This document shows positions 50,427-59,024 of a stretch of 64,000 nucleotides of DNA, piece after piece. The stretch spans positions 111,798 to 175,797 of the forward strand of contig NZ_JBJFZU010000012.1 in NCBI RefSeq assembly GCF_045032955.1, read 5' to 3'. A program made the translations under genes and the position numbers. The stretch is from Ornithinicoccus sp045032955. Lineage in GTDB: Bacteria; Actinomycetota; Actinomycetes; Actinomycetales; Dermatophilaceae. The notes beneath the pieces were generated by a model. It was not told the origin of the DNA. It worked only from the letters and a program-made list of their open reading frames with translations, and did not search any database. Every line of letters begins with the position of its first letter. Positions within the stretch are counted from its first letter, which is position 1.

Positions 50427-52518
50427 GGCGGTGGCCGAGCAAACGCCGAGCGAGGTGCTGCTGATCGACAACGTCGACAGCTTCACCTACAACATCGTCG
50501 ACCTGCTGCACCGTGTGCTGGGCCGCCCGCCCGTGCTGATGGGCCACGACCACCCCGCCGACACCGCGGAGCTGCGCAGGTTCGCCGCGATCGTCGTCGG
50601 TCCCGGTCCGGGCCGGCCGCAGGTGGCCACGGACATGGGTCTGTCGGACCTGGCCCTGAGCCAGCGGGAGGTTCCCGTCCTGGGGGTATGCCTGGGCCAC
50701 CAGGGGATGGCGCACCGGGCCGGTGAGCAGGTGGTCGAGATGGCGCTGCCCCGGCACGGCATCGTCAGCGAGGTCGCGCACGGGGGCACCGGCCTGTTCG
50801 TCGGCGTCCCCTCCCCGGTGCGGGTGGTCCGCTACCACTCGCTGGAGGTCGCCGAGCCGCTGGTCTCGTCGTTGCAGGTCACGGCGCGGGCCCTGGACGA
50901 CGGGTCGGTGATGGCGCTCGCGGAGCCAGGTGCCCCGCGCTGGGGGGTGCAGTTCCACCCGGAGTCGGTGCTCTCCGGGCACGGTGAGCGGATCATCGCG
51001 AACTTCCTGGATCTGGCCGGGGTGCCCCGGTCCGGCGTCGGATCCGGCGGTACCGGTGAGGGCATGGTCGCGGTCGGCGACGCGCTGGGCCGGCACGACC
51101 TCCGGCCGGGCGGGGAGCGACGGAGGCTGACGGTGCGGACGGCCCGGGTGCCCGGACCGGTGGACGCGCCTGCCCTGCACGAGGCCCTGCTCGGCGACGC
51201 GGCCGGCTCCGTGTGGCTGGACGCCTCGGACGGGCGGGGCTGGTCGCTGCTGGTCGACTCCCGCGGCCCGCTCGCGCAGGAGCTGACCCACCGGGTCGGT
51301 GAGCACCCGCCGCTGCTGGACCGGCTGGACGAGCTGCTGGGGCGGTGGCAGCTGGTGGGGGAGGACCCGTCGACACCGTTCGGCTGGCGACCGGGCGTCG
51401 TCGGCTACTGGGGCTACGAGCTGAAGGCCGAGACCGGGGGGTCGGCCGCGCACCGCTCCCGGTGGCCGGACGCCTGGTTCGTGCTGGCCGACCGCGGGGT
51501 GGTCGTGGACCACGAGGACGGGGACGTCTGGGCGCTCTGGCTGGAGGATGCGGCGGTGGCCGACGAGCAGCGGCGCTGGGTGGGGACGGTCCGGGACGCG
51601 GTGGCCGCTGCCCGCCCGCGCCCCGCCGCCCCGACTCCTGCTGCCCCGTCCACGGCCCGGCAGGATCAGGACCGTGGCGCGTCGCTGGTCACCGCGAGGC
51701 ACGACGAGCAGGCGTACACCCGGCTGGTGCGGCGGGCGCAGCAGGAGATCGCCCGGGGCGAGTCCTACGAGGTGTGCCTGACCACCTCCTGCGCGGTCAC
51801 CGGCGCCGGGCTGGACGAGCGGGAGCTGTACCTGGCGCTGCGGGAGGCCTCCCCGGTGCCCAGGGGTGCGTGGCTGCGCAGCGCCGGGCTGAGCGTGCTC
51901 TCGGGGTCGCCGGAGCGCTTCGTGTCGGTGCGCGACGGGGTCGTCGAGGCCCGCCCGATCAAGGGAACCCGGCCCCGCGGGGCCACCCCCGACGAGGACG
52001 TCGCCCTGGCCGACGACCTGGCCACGGCGGTCAAGGACCGCGCGGAGAACCTGATGATCGTCGACCTGCTCCGCAACGACCTGCACCGGGTCTGCCGCAC
52101 CGGCAGCGTGCACGTGCCGGAGATCTTCGCGGTGGAGAGCTACGCCACCGTGCACCAGCTGGTCTCCACGGTGCGCGGCGAGCTGGCGCCCGGGATGACA
52201 CCCACCGACGTGCTGCGGGCCTGCTTCCCGGGCGGCTCGATGACCGGCGCCCCCAAGGTGCGCACGATGGAGATCCTGGACGCCCTGGAGGGCGCCGCCC
52301 GCGGCGTCTACTCCGGGGCGATCGGCTGGGTCGGTGCCAACGGCTCGATGGACACCTCGATCGTGATCCGGACGCTGACCTGGAGCGACGGTGACGTCAC
52401 CTTCGGCGTCGGTGGGGCTGTCACCGCGCTGTCGGACCCGGCCCAGGAGTATGCCGAGACCCAGGACAAGGCGCAGGCGATGCTGCGCGCGGTCGGCCGG
52501 GCGGCTCAGTCGGGCTGA
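50419..52518 (+). CDS. pabAB: Aminodeoxychorismate synthase, fused PabA-PabB
   Basis: 699 residues from GTG 50419. N-terminal glutaminase (~10-210): IDNVDSFTYN, VVGPGPGRP, nucleophile Cys in GVCLGHQG, His/Glu in VQFHPESVLS. C-terminal PabB (~230-699): CLTTSCAVTG, PIKGTRPRG with the Lys that marks PabB rather than TrpE, MIVDLLRNDL, CFPGGSMTGAPKVR. Makes 4-amino-4-deoxychorismate for folate. The lyase pabC is not adjacent. Overlaps the 123-residue convergent gene by 13 nt. Confidence 0.95.
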   Translation: MAEAVAEQTPSEVLLIDNVDSFTYNIVDLLHRVLGRPPVLMGHDHPADTAELRRFAAIVVGPGPGRPQVATDMGLSDLALSQREVPVLGVCLGHQGMAHRAGEQVVEMALPRHGIVSEVAHGGTGLFVGVPSPVRVVRYHSLEVAEPLVSSLQVTARALDDGSVMALAEPGAPRWGVQFHPESVLSGHGERIIANFLDLAGVPRSGVGSGGTGEGMVAVGDALGRHDLRPGGERRRLTVRTARVPGPVDAPALHEALLGDAAGSVWLDASDGRGWSLLVDSRGPLAQELTHRVGEHPPLLDRLDELLGRWQLVGEDPSTPFGWRPGVVGYWGYELKAETGGSAAHRSRWPDAWFVLADRGVVVDHEDGDVWALWLEDAAVADEQRRWVGTVRDAVAAARPRPAAPTPAAPSTARQDQDRGASLVTARHDEQAYTRLVRRAQQEIARGESYEVCLTTSCAVTGAGLDERELYLALREASPVPRGAWLRSAGLSVLSGSPERFVSVRDGVVEARPIKGTRPRGATPDEDVALADDLATAVKDRAENLMIVDLLRNDLHRVCRTGSVHVPEIFAVESYATVHQLVSTVRGELAPGMTPTDVLRACFPGGSMTGAPKVRTMEILDALEGAARGVYSGAIGWVGANGSMDTSIVIRTLTWSDGDVTFGVGGAVTALSDPAQEYAETQDKAQAMLRAVGRAAQSG

Positions 52519-52877
52519 TCAGGCCCCAGCAGCCACAGCCGGACCGGCTCCCGGCCGAGGGTCCCGCCCAGGGTCAGCAGCAGGCCCGCCGGGCTGCTCT
52601 CCCAGCCGGCCAGGGTGATGGAGCGCCGGTCGTGCAGGAAGCGGGTGAGCCGTCCCAGGTCCCCGGGCTCGACGCTGCCGACCAGGTAGGTGGTGGAGTC
52701 GGCCATCCGCAGCCGGCCCACCCCGTGCACCGGCCCGGGGGTGAGGCCGCGCACCGGGACCCGCCGCTCGATGAGGCCCGGGAGCTGCAGCCGCAGGCGG
52801 GCTGCGGCGCGCTCGAAGGGTGTGCTGTCCCGTGGATCCCCTGGGCGCGGACCGTCGGGAGGCTCATCCCACGACAT
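52506..52877 (-). CDS. Hypothetical protein
   Basis: 123 residues, no family recognised. The N-terminus is Pro/Asp-rich and disordered-looking (~1-20); the remainder has alternating strands (GVGRLRMADSTTYLVGSVEP, RSITLAGWESSPAGLLLTLGG), suggesting a small beta-rich domain. No signal peptide or membrane segment. It runs divergently from the aldo/keto reductase 32 nt away and overlaps the pabAB 3' end by 13 nt. Confidence 0.55.
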   Translation of the reverse strand: MSWDEPPDGPRPGDPRDSTPFERAAARLRLQLPGLIERRVPVRGLTPGPVHGVGRLRMADSTTYLVGSVEPGDLGRLTRFLHDRRSITLAGWESSPAGLLLTLGGTLGREPVRLWLLGPDQPD

Positions 52878-52909
52878 ACCTGCCAGTGTGCCCGACGTAG
52901 GCTTGCGGG

Positions 52910-53752
52910 ATGACGACTCAGCCCATGATCACCTTGAACAACGGCGTGCAGATCCCCCAGCTCGGCTTCGGGACCTTCCGCGTCGACGAGGCCGAGACGC
53001 AGCGGATCGTGGAGACCGCGCTGGAGGCCGGCTACCGGCACATCGACACCGCGGCCGGCTACTACAACGAGGCCGGCGTCGGCGCCGCCCTGAAGGCGAG
53101 CGGGCTGGCCCGCGACGAGGTCTTCATCACCACCAAGCTGCGCAACGGCGACCAGGGCCGGGACCGCGCCCGGGACGCCTTCGAGGCCTCCCGCGAGGCT
53201 CTCGGGGTCGACGCGATCGACCTCTACCTGGTCCACTGGCCGGTGCCGAGCAGGGGTCTGGCCGCCGAGACCTGGGAGGTGCTGCAGGAGGTCTACGCCG
53301 ACGGCGGTGCGCGCGCCATCGGCGTCTCCAACTTCCTGCCCAACCACCTGGCCCGACTGCTGGAGACCGCCCAGGTGGTGCCCGCGGTGAACCAGATCGA
53401 GGTGCACCCGAGCTTCCAGCAGACCGACACCCAGGAGGCCTCCACCGCGGCCGGGCTGGCGGTCGAGGCCTATGCCCCGATCGGCCAGGGCGAGGACCTG
53501 CAGGCCCCGGCGGTCACCCGGATCGCCGAGATGCTGGACGTCACGCCCGGCCAGGTGGTCATCCGCTGGCACCTGCAGCAGGGCCGGATCGTGATCCCCA
53601 AGTCCGCCACCCCTGCGCGGATCGCCTCCAACGCCGACGTCTTCGGCTTCGAGCTGGACAACGAGCAGATGGCCGCGCTCACCGCGATGGACAGCGACCA
53701 GCGGATGTTCCCGGACCCGGAGACCGCGGACTTCACCCAGTTCCGCGACTGA
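52910..53752 (+). CDS. Aldo/keto reductase
   Basis: 280 residues, AKR fold of the 2,5-diketo-D-gluconate reductase type. Catalytic tetrad: Asp in RHIDTAAGYYNE, Tyr in the same segment, Lys in ITTKLRN, His in LYLVHWPVP. NADPH site: VIPKSATPARIASN (~225-238). TAGGCT lies 6 nt before the ATG (leaderless). Substrate unknown; probably reduces aldehydes or keto-sugars. Confidence 0.93.
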   Translation: MTTQPMITLNNGVQIPQLGFGTFRVDEAETQRIVETALEAGYRHIDTAAGYYNEAGVGAALKASGLARDEVFITTKLRNGDQGRDRARDAFEASREALGVDAIDLYLVHWPVPSRGLAAETWEVLQEVYADGGARAIGVSNFLPNHLARLLETAQVVPAVNQIEVHPSFQQTDTQEASTAAGLAVEAYAPIGQGEDLQAPAVTRIAEMLDVTPGQVVIRWHLQQGRIVIPKSATPARIASNADVFGFELDNEQMAALTAMDSDQRMFPDPETADFTQFRD

Positions 53753-53806
53753 GGGTCGGAACGCCGCACCATCGGGGTGACCCGCCCCTGCATGCTTGCT
53801 GCATGG

Positions 53807-53849
53807 CCGAACGGCCCCGCTGCGCTCGAGGCGCGGCGGGGCCGTTCGG
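53807..53849. terminator. Bidirectional hairpin between AKR and YceI genes
   Basis: 14-bp stem CCGAACGGCCCCGC/GCGGGGCCGTTCGG between two convergent genes. A smaller stem CATGC-TTGCT-GCATG precedes it (53791-53805). Confidence 0.75.
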
Positions 53850-53899
53850 GTCTCCTGGGCCGGTGGGGCCGGCCCGGGGAGTCTGTGGGGTGGAGGAGG

Positions 53900-54445
53900 T
53901 CAGGCCGACTTGATGGCCGAGATCTCGAACTCCAGGGTGACCTTCTCGGCCACCAGGACGCCGCCGGTCTCCAGCGCCGCGTTCCAGGTCAGGCCGAAGT
54001 CCTTGCGGTTGACGACGGTGCTGCCCTCGAAGCCGACGCGCTCGTTGCCGAAGGGGTCGGTGGCGCCGCCGGCGAACTCGAAGTCGACGGTGACCGGACG
54101 GGTCACGTCCTTGATGGTCAGGTCGCCGGTGACGCGCAGGGTGTCACCGTCGACAGCGGTGACCTCGGTCGAGGCGAAGGTCATGGTCGGGTAGTTCTCG
54201 ACGTCGAAGAAGTCTGCCGACTTCAGGTGGCCGTCACGGTCGGCCGAGCGGGTGTCGACCGAGGCCACCTGCATGGCGAGCTCGATGCGGGCGTCCTGCA
54301 GGTCGGGGCCCGTGGTGGCGGTGCCTTCGACCTCGTTGAACGCGCCGCGGACCTTGGTGACCATGGCGTGCCGGGTGGAGAAGCCGATCCGGCTGTGCGA
54401 GGGGTCGATGGTGTAGGTGCCGTCGAGCTGGTTGAGGGTGCTCAT
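53900..54445 (-). CDS. YceI family protein
   Basis: 181-residue lipocalin-like YceI domain: YTIDPSHSRIGFSTRHAMVTKVRGAF (~11-36), DRDGHLKSADFFDVENYPTMTF (~70-91), DLTIKDVTRPVTVDFEF (~108-124). No signal peptide, so cytoplasmic, as in most actinobacterial members. Binds isoprenoid-type lipids in known structures. ATG at 54445 follows AAGGA. Divergent from a MarR regulator with an operator-like palindrome between them. Confidence 0.92.
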   Translation of the reverse strand: MSTLNQLDGTYTIDPSHSRIGFSTRHAMVTKVRGAFNEVEGTATTGPDLQDARIELAMQVASVDTRSADRDGHLKSADFFDVENYPTMTFASTEVTAVDGDTLRVTGDLTIKDVTRPVTVDFEFAGGATDPFGNERVGFEGSTVVNRKDFGLTWNAALETGGVLVAEKVTLEFEISAIKSA

Positions 54446-54467
54446 GTGGTGTCCTTCCGCAGAGGTT

Positions 54468-54481
54468 GTTGATGCTTCAAC
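54468..54481. promoter_or_regulatory. Candidate MarR operator
   Basis: GTTGATGCTTCAAC, a 5+5 inverted repeat (GTTGA/TCAAC), lies in the spacer between the divergent yceI and marR genes, 23 nt from the yceI ATG. Repression of yceI by the neighbour is inferred. Confidence 0.5.
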
Positions 54482-54530
54482 GACTACTCTAGACCTGTAT
54501 GACGTGTCACGCAAGTGTTACTCTGGAGTC

Positions 54531-54989
54531 ATGTCTATCCCTGGGGCCCCGTGGCTCGACGAGACCGAGATGGACCTGTGGCGTACCTGGCTGCGGGTAC
54601 AGACGGAGCTGCCCTCCGCGTTGGGGCGGGCGCTGCACGAGGACAGTCAGCTGTCGTTGCAGGACTTCGAGACGCTGGTCCGGCTGTCCGAGGCGCCCGA
54701 GGGGCGTCTGCGGATCTCCGCCCTCGCGGAGGAGATGCACTGGGAGAGGTCCCGGCTCTCGCACCACCTGCGGCGGATGGCCGGGCGCGGGCTGGTGGAG
54801 AAGATCGAGTGCGCCGAGGACGGCCGTGGCTCGTTCGTGGTGCTGACCGACGCCGGGGAGCAGGCACTGCAGGCCGCCGCACCGGACCACGTGCGCACGG
54901 TGCGTCGCCTGTTCTTCGACGAGATGAGCACCGAGGAGCGGGCCGCGGTGCAGCGCTTCCTCGGGCGGGTGCTGGAGCGCACCCCCTGA
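54531..54989 (+). CDS. MarR-family transcriptional regulator
   Basis: 152 residues. Winged-helix core ~38-105: LSLQDFETLVRLSEAPEGRLRISALAEEM, WERSRLSHHLRRMAGRGLVEK, FVVLTDAGEQAL. No redox Cys typical of OhrR (only Cys in IECAEDG). TACTCT 6 nt before the ATG suggests leaderless translation, though GGAG overlaps. Likely controls yceI. The downstream FUSC gene starts 64 nt later. Confidence 0.88.
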   Translation: MSIPGAPWLDETEMDLWRTWLRVQTELPSALGRALHEDSQLSLQDFETLVRLSEAPEGRLRISALAEEMHWERSRLSHHLRRMAGRGLVEKIECAEDGRGSFVVLTDAGEQALQAAAPDHVRTVRRLFFDEMSTEERAAVQRFLGRVLERTP

Positions 54990-55053
54990 CGCAGGGGTGC
55001 TGACCGCGTCGGCTGCTGGTGCGGTATACCGGCCGGATGCCATAGTCGAGGTC

Positions 55054-56115
55054 ATGTCGTCCCGTCCGCAGCGCGTCCTGCGCTGGCTGAGCCGTCCTGA
55101 CGTCCGCAGCGACCTGGTGCAGGTCGTCAAGAGCGTGATCGCGGCGGTCACGGCCTGGTTGGTGGCGGACGCCGCCCTCGGTCTGGACCAGGCCTTCCTC
55201 GCCCCGTGGACCGCGCTGCTGACGGTGCACGCCACCGTCTACCGCACCCTCTCCCGCGGGGCGCAGGCGATGCTCGCCACCTCCGTCGGGGTGACGCTCG
55301 CCTTCGCCGCGGTCCTCCTGGGAGGGCACGGTGCCCTCACCCTGGCGGTCGCGCTGCTGGTCGCGATGCTGCTGGCCCGGGTCGGGCTGATGCGGGCGGA
55401 GGGGATCACCGTCGCCACCACGGTGCTCTTCGTCATCACGGCCTCTACGGAAACCAGCTGGAGCGGGCTCGCCGACCGGCTGGCCGCGACCGCCATCGGG
55501 GTGGCGGTCGCCCTGGTCGTCAACACCGTCGTGGTGGCTCCGTTGCGGGACCAGAGCGCGCGTCAGCAGATCGAGGAGATCGACCGGGGGCTGGGCCGGC
55601 TGCTGCAGGACATGGCGGCGGGCCTGCGCGAGCGGGCTGACGACCAGCTCACCGGCGACTGGGTGGACCGCACCCGCACGCTGGACCGACGGCTGGACAC
55701 CGCCTGGACCCTGGTCTACGAGGCCAGAGAGAGCACCTGGGGCAACCCGCGGCGTGGTCGCGCCTCCAGCGGTGAGGAGCTGTCCCGGGTGCTGGGCCGG
55801 CTGGAGGAGGGCATCGCGCAGGTGCGGGGGATGTCCCGGCTCATCCACGAGTCCACCGCAGACGCGGAGGAGTGGGAACCCGGCTTCCGTGAGCCGTTCA
55901 TCGACCTGCTGGACGAGCTGGGACGCAGGGTCGAGGACCCGAAGGCGGACGTCCAGGAGCTGCGCGGGTGGACCGACCGGCTTGCCTCCGACCTCTCCGA
56001 CGGCGGACTCCCGGACCTGCGCTGGCCGCTCTACGGCGGGCTCATCGAGATGTCCCGGATCGTCATCGACATCGTCGACGACGTGGCCACCTCCGAGGTG
56101 GTCAGGTCCGGCTAG
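55054..56115 (+). CDS. FUSC/aromatic acid exporter-like membrane protein
   Basis: 353 residues. N-terminal half has ~5-6 hydrophobic segments (~25-170; LAPWTALLTVHATVYRTLSRG is a FUSC-type motif), C-terminal half is a cytoplasmic helical domain (REQARQQ-like, RTRTLDRRLDTAWTLVYEAR). Related proteins export aromatic carboxylic acids or are of unknown function. CATAGT 7 nt before ATG fits a leaderless start. A GGTATACC octamer lies in the upstream spacer. Confidence 0.78.
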   Translation: MSSRPQRVLRWLSRPDVRSDLVQVVKSVIAAVTAWLVADAALGLDQAFLAPWTALLTVHATVYRTLSRGAQAMLATSVGVTLAFAAVLLGGHGALTLAVALLVAMLLARVGLMRAEGITVATTVLFVITASTETSWSGLADRLAATAIGVAVALVVNTVVVAPLRDQSARQQIEEIDRGLGRLLQDMAAGLRERADDQLTGDWVDRTRTLDRRLDTAWTLVYEARESTWGNPRRGRASSGEELSRVLGRLEEGIAQVRGMSRLIHESTADAEEWEPGFREPFIDLLDELGRRVEDPKADVQELRGWTDRLASDLSDGGLPDLRWPLYGGLIEMSRIVIDIVDDVATSEVVRSG

Positions 56116-56143
56116 GGCTGACCCGGCCGACCCTGCGCGCGGG

Positions 56144-56716
56144 TCACACGTGCCAGTGCGGGTTGCGACCGATGAAACCGAGGAGCTGGTCCTGCGGCGA
56201 GGCGTCCTCGTCGACGGGCACCGGGGGTCCGTACTGTCCCGAGGAGCGCATCATCTCCTCTACCGGCTGCATCCCCGCGAGCAGCTCGCGGCACAGGTCG
56301 GGGTCCAGGGTGGACTCCTGGCCGGTGGCGCGGGCCAGGTCCCAGCTGTGCAGGAAGACGTCCGGGGTCCAGAACCGGTCGAGGGCCTGGGCGAGCGTCA
56401 GCTCGCCGATGTGCGGATCAGCGAACGGTCGGGTCGCGACGACCGGGTCCTCGAGGAGCGCCTGGACCGCCCGGGCCCGTGCCGTCCACGCGCCCACCGG
56501 GTCCTGCTCGACGGCCGGGCCGTCCTCCAGGTGGACCGCGCTGCCCGAGGCCAGCAGTCCGGGCAGCCAGTCGATCAGGTGGCCGAGGACGTCGCGGGCC
56601 CGCCAGTCGGCCACCGGGGTCGGGGCCCGCCAGTCCCGGGTGTCCCGGACCAGCTCGCCGAACCGGCTCGAGATGACGCGGTGGCGGGCGGCCGGGGCGG
56701 TCGGAATACAGCTCAC
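56144..56716 (-). CDS. TIGR03086-type (DinB/maleylpyruvate isomerase-like) metal-binding protein
   Basis: 190 residues. Four-helix DinB-like bundle with a metal His in DVLGHLIDW (~48) and the family motif FWTPDVFLHSWDLARATGQ (~120-138) carrying further ligands. Proteins of this type may use mycothiol or transfer thiols in actinobacteria. GTG start overlaps the SRPBCC stop (GTGA). Third gene of arsR-SRPBCC-dinB-like. Confidence 0.8.
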   Translation of the reverse strand: MSCIPTAPAARHRVISSRFGELVRDTRDWRAPTPVADWRARDVLGHLIDWLPGLLASGSAVHLEDGPAVEQDPVGAWTARARAVQALLEDPVVATRPFADPHIGELTLAQALDRFWTPDVFLHSWDLARATGQESTLDPDLCRELLAGMQPVEEMMRSSGQYGPPVPVDEDASPQDQLLGFIGRNPHWHV

Positions 56717-57195
56717 ACCGTGCCGTCCTCCAGCAGGGCGTCCAGCGCCGCGTACCCCTCGGAGACGCCGGTCTCCATCCCGCTGGCCAGCCACTGGTCG
56801 CGGGCCTCGAAGGAGTCGCGCAGGCTGGTGGCGTGCAGCAGGGTGCGCCCGTCGCCGAGGTCGGTGAAGGTCAGCGTCTCCAGCGCGACGGCATCGGGCA
56901 TCTCCTCCCAGGTGAAGGTCTGCACCAGGCGCTCCGGGCTGACCGTGTGGAAGCAGCCGCGGAACGACGTGGACCACTCCTCGCGGCCCGCGGTGTAGCG
57001 CCAGGACCCGCCGTCGCGGGCGTCCCAGTAGTCGACGTCGGCACCGATGTCGGCGGGTCCGATCCAGCGCGTGAAGAGCTCGGGGTCGGTGTGCGCCCGG
57101 AACAGCTGGGCGGGGCTCGCCGCGAACTCCCGGTAGATGTGGATCATCGGGACGTGCTCGTCGGCCTCGATGCGGGCCGTGGTGGTGATAGTCAT
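56713..57195 (-). CDS. SRPBCC (AHSA1-like) domain protein
   Basis: 160 residues: REFAASPAQLFRAHTDPELFTRWIGP (~22-47), GGSWRYTAGREEW, TFTWEEMPDAVALETLTFTDL, SGMETGVSEGYAALDALLE. This is the START-like fold typically paired with ArsR regulators. It probably binds a hydrophobic ligand. ATG overlaps the arsR stop (ATGA), downstream overlap GTGA, so all three are translationally coupled. Confidence 0.87.
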   Translation of the reverse strand: MTITTTARIEADEHVPMIHIYREFAASPAQLFRAHTDPELFTRWIGPADIGADVDYWDARDGGSWRYTAGREEWSTSFRGCFHTVSPERLVQTFTWEEMPDAVALETLTFTDLGDGRTLLHATSLRDSFEARDQWLASGMETGVSEGYAALDALLEDGTV

Positions 57196-57563
57196 GACGC
57201 CTGTCCTTCCGTGGGGGTGTGCTGCCGGGGGCGGGTGTCCCCGGTCTCGTCGAGCTCGGCCAGGACCTCGTCCAGGCGCTGGTAGCGCTCCTCCGCCTTC
57301 CGGGCGTAGCGCTCGATCCACCGCGTCATCAGGTGCAGCACCTGTGCCTCCAGGTGGACCGGGCGGCGCTGCGCCTCCCGGGTACGGCTGACCAGGCCGG
57401 CGTCCTCGAGCACCCTGAGGTGCTTGGACACCGCCTGCAGGGAGACCTCGTAGGGCTCGGCCAGGGCGCCGACGGTGGCGTCACCGGCCGCGAGGCGGGA
57501 CACCAGGTCCCGACGGGTGGGGTCCGCGAGGGCGGAGAAGACCTTGGACAGCTGGTCGCTCAT
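57192..57563 (-). CDS. ArsR-family transcriptional regulator
   Basis: 123 residues. Winged helix ~1-85: VFSALADPTRRDLVSRLAAGD, VSLQAVSKHLRVLEDAGLVSR. No metal-binding Cys, so probably not a metal sensor; it belongs to the SRPBCC-associated ArsR group. First gene of the three-gene unit. A perfect TCAACCA/TGGTTGA palindrome overlaps its -35 and a half-site lies in the leader, so autorepression is expected. Confidence 0.9.
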   Translation of the reverse strand: MSDQLSKVFSALADPTRRDLVSRLAAGDATVGALAEPYEVSLQAVSKHLRVLEDAGLVSRTREAQRRPVHLEAQVLHLMTRWIERYARKAEERYQRLDEVLAELDETGDTRPRQHTPTEGQAS

Positions 57564-57575
57564 CGATACTCCTTG

Positions 57576-57637
57576 TCAACCAAGCGGTGGAATACCAAGG
57601 TAGCGCGGCCTTCCAGCGTCGTCAACCATCTGGTTGA
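57576..57637 (-). promoter_or_regulatory. arsR-SRPBCC promoter and operator
   Basis: Minus strand: -35 TTGACG (57625-57620), 17-nt spacer, -10 TACCTT (57602-57597). The perfect palindrome TCAACCATCTGGTTGA (57622-57637) overlaps the -35, and a second TCAACCA half-site (57576-57582) sits in the 5' leader next to the SD. Confidence 0.75.
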
Positions 57638-57748
57638 TAAATGCTCGCGCTCCGGTGCTCACTCCGCGCACGGGCCCCGGCGGTCGGATGGGGGCGCGCC
57701 GTCGGCCCGGACGACCTACCGTGAGGAGCTCCGACGAGAGGAGACCAG

Positions 57749-58792
57749 GTGAGGCTGCCTGCAGCACGTGGACCGGTGTCGCGTGCGGTGATCGACCACC
57801 TGCGTGACGCATCCCCGACGACCCAGGACGGGCTCCGGGCGGTGGGGCAGGCGGAGCCGGCCTCGCGGGTCATCGACAACGAGGACGCCCTCCTCGCGCT
57901 CTGGCTGGTGCAGGGGCTGAGCTACCACGGGTATGCCGATGTCCTCGCCGACCTGGAGTGGGACCTGGCCGTCCTCGAGGTGCGCACGCGGCTGGAGGCC
58001 GCTCTGCAGGAGGAGCTGCTGAGCGTCGCCGCTCCCGTCGTGGAGGCCCTGCTGCCGGAGGCGCAGGCCGATCTCACCGCCACCCTCTTCTCCCTGCCCG
58101 ACCGGGTCGCCGCCTTCGCGCCGTCGGTCTCGGCCTGGGCACGTTCGTCGATGACGACCGAGCAGTGGCGCGAGATGCTCGTGCTCCGGTCCGCCTCCCA
58201 GCTCAAGGAGGCGGACCCGCACACCTTCGCCGTCCCGCGCATCCCCGGGGCCGCCAAGGTGGCGTTGATGGAGATCCAGTTCGACGAGTACGGCAGCGGT
58301 GACCCGACCGCCATGCACTCCGAACTCTTCGCCCGGGCCATGCGGGCCGTGGGTCTGGACGGCTCCTACGGCGGGTATGCCGACGCCTGGCCCACGCCCG
58401 TGCTGCTGGCCAACGTGACACTGGGCTGGCTCGCGGCTCGGCGTCGGTGGGCTCCTGCCGTCGTCGGGCACCTCACGATGGTGGAGACGACCAGCGCCTT
58501 GCCGTCCAAGCTCTACGTCGCAGGGGCGCGACGGCTGGGGCTTCCCGAGGCGGCCTGGCGGTACTTCGACGAGCACGTGGAGGCGGACGCCGCCCACGAG
58601 CAGGTCGCGGTGCGTGACCTGTGCGGTGCCTTGGTGGCGGACGACCCGCAGGCGTTGGACACCCTGCTCGTCGGCGCCGTGCTGGGGCTGCACGTGGAGG
58701 GCCTGGTCGCCGAGCAGGCGATGGCGGCCTGGGGTGAAGGGCGGTCATGCCTGGAAGTGCCGCTGCCGCCCTGGTCGCGTGTGGCCGCATGA
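57749..58792 (+). CDS. Iron-containing redox enzyme family protein (heme-oxygenase-like diiron)
   Basis: 347 residues, mostly helical. Matches the iron-containing redox enzyme family: KVALMEIQFDEYGSGD (~170-185) supplies carboxylates, YFDEHVEADAAHEQVA (~270-285) supplies Glu/His ligands typical of heme-oxygenase-like diiron oxidases. The reaction is unknown; relatives oxidise lipids or small amines. GTG start follows AGAGGAGA. Its stop overlaps the start of a CDGSH Fe-S protein (ATGA), a likely electron-transfer partner. Confidence 0.82.
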   Translation: MRLPAARGPVSRAVIDHLRDASPTTQDGLRAVGQAEPASRVIDNEDALLALWLVQGLSYHGYADVLADLEWDLAVLEVRTRLEAALQEELLSVAAPVVEALLPEAQADLTATLFSLPDRVAAFAPSVSAWARSSMTTEQWREMLVLRSASQLKEADPHTFAVPRIPGAAKVALMEIQFDEYGSGDPTAMHSELFARAMRAVGLDGSYGGYADAWPTPVLLANVTLGWLAARRRWAPAVVGHLTMVETTSALPSKLYVAGARRLGLPEAAWRYFDEHVEADAAHEQVAVRDLCGALVADDPQALDTLLVGAVLGLHVEGLVAEQAMAAWGEGRSCLEVPLPPWSRVAA

Positions 58793-59010
58793 GCGCGGAC
58801 CGACCGCCGGTGGCCACCCCGCTGCCGGCCGAGGAGGTCCGGCTCACCGAGTGCCCGGACGGGCCGCTGCTGGTGCGCCGTGCCCGGACCGTCATCGACG
58901 CCGAGGGTGTCACGCATGCCGTCACCCGCCCGGTCGTCGCACTCTGCCGGTGCGGGGCCAGTCAGCGGCTGCCCTGGTGCGACGGGGTGCACAAGCGGCT
59001 CGCCCCGTAG
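58789..59010 (+). CDS. CDGSH iron-sulfur domain protein
   Basis: 73 residues. CRCGASQRLPWCDGVHK (~53-69) is the 3Cys-1His CDGSH motif (C-x-C-x2-S-x5-C-D-G-x-H) that binds a labile [2Fe-2S] cluster. The N-terminal ~40 residues (VRLTECPDGPLLVRRARTV) form the beta cap typical of this family. Translationally coupled to the diiron-type gene upstream, so it probably donates electrons to it (inference). Confidence 0.9.
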   Translation: MSADRPPVATPLPAEEVRLTECPDGPLLVRRARTVIDAEGVTHAVTRPVVALCRCGASQRLPWCDGVHKRLAP

Positions 59011-59024
59011 ACCACAGGCCAGCG

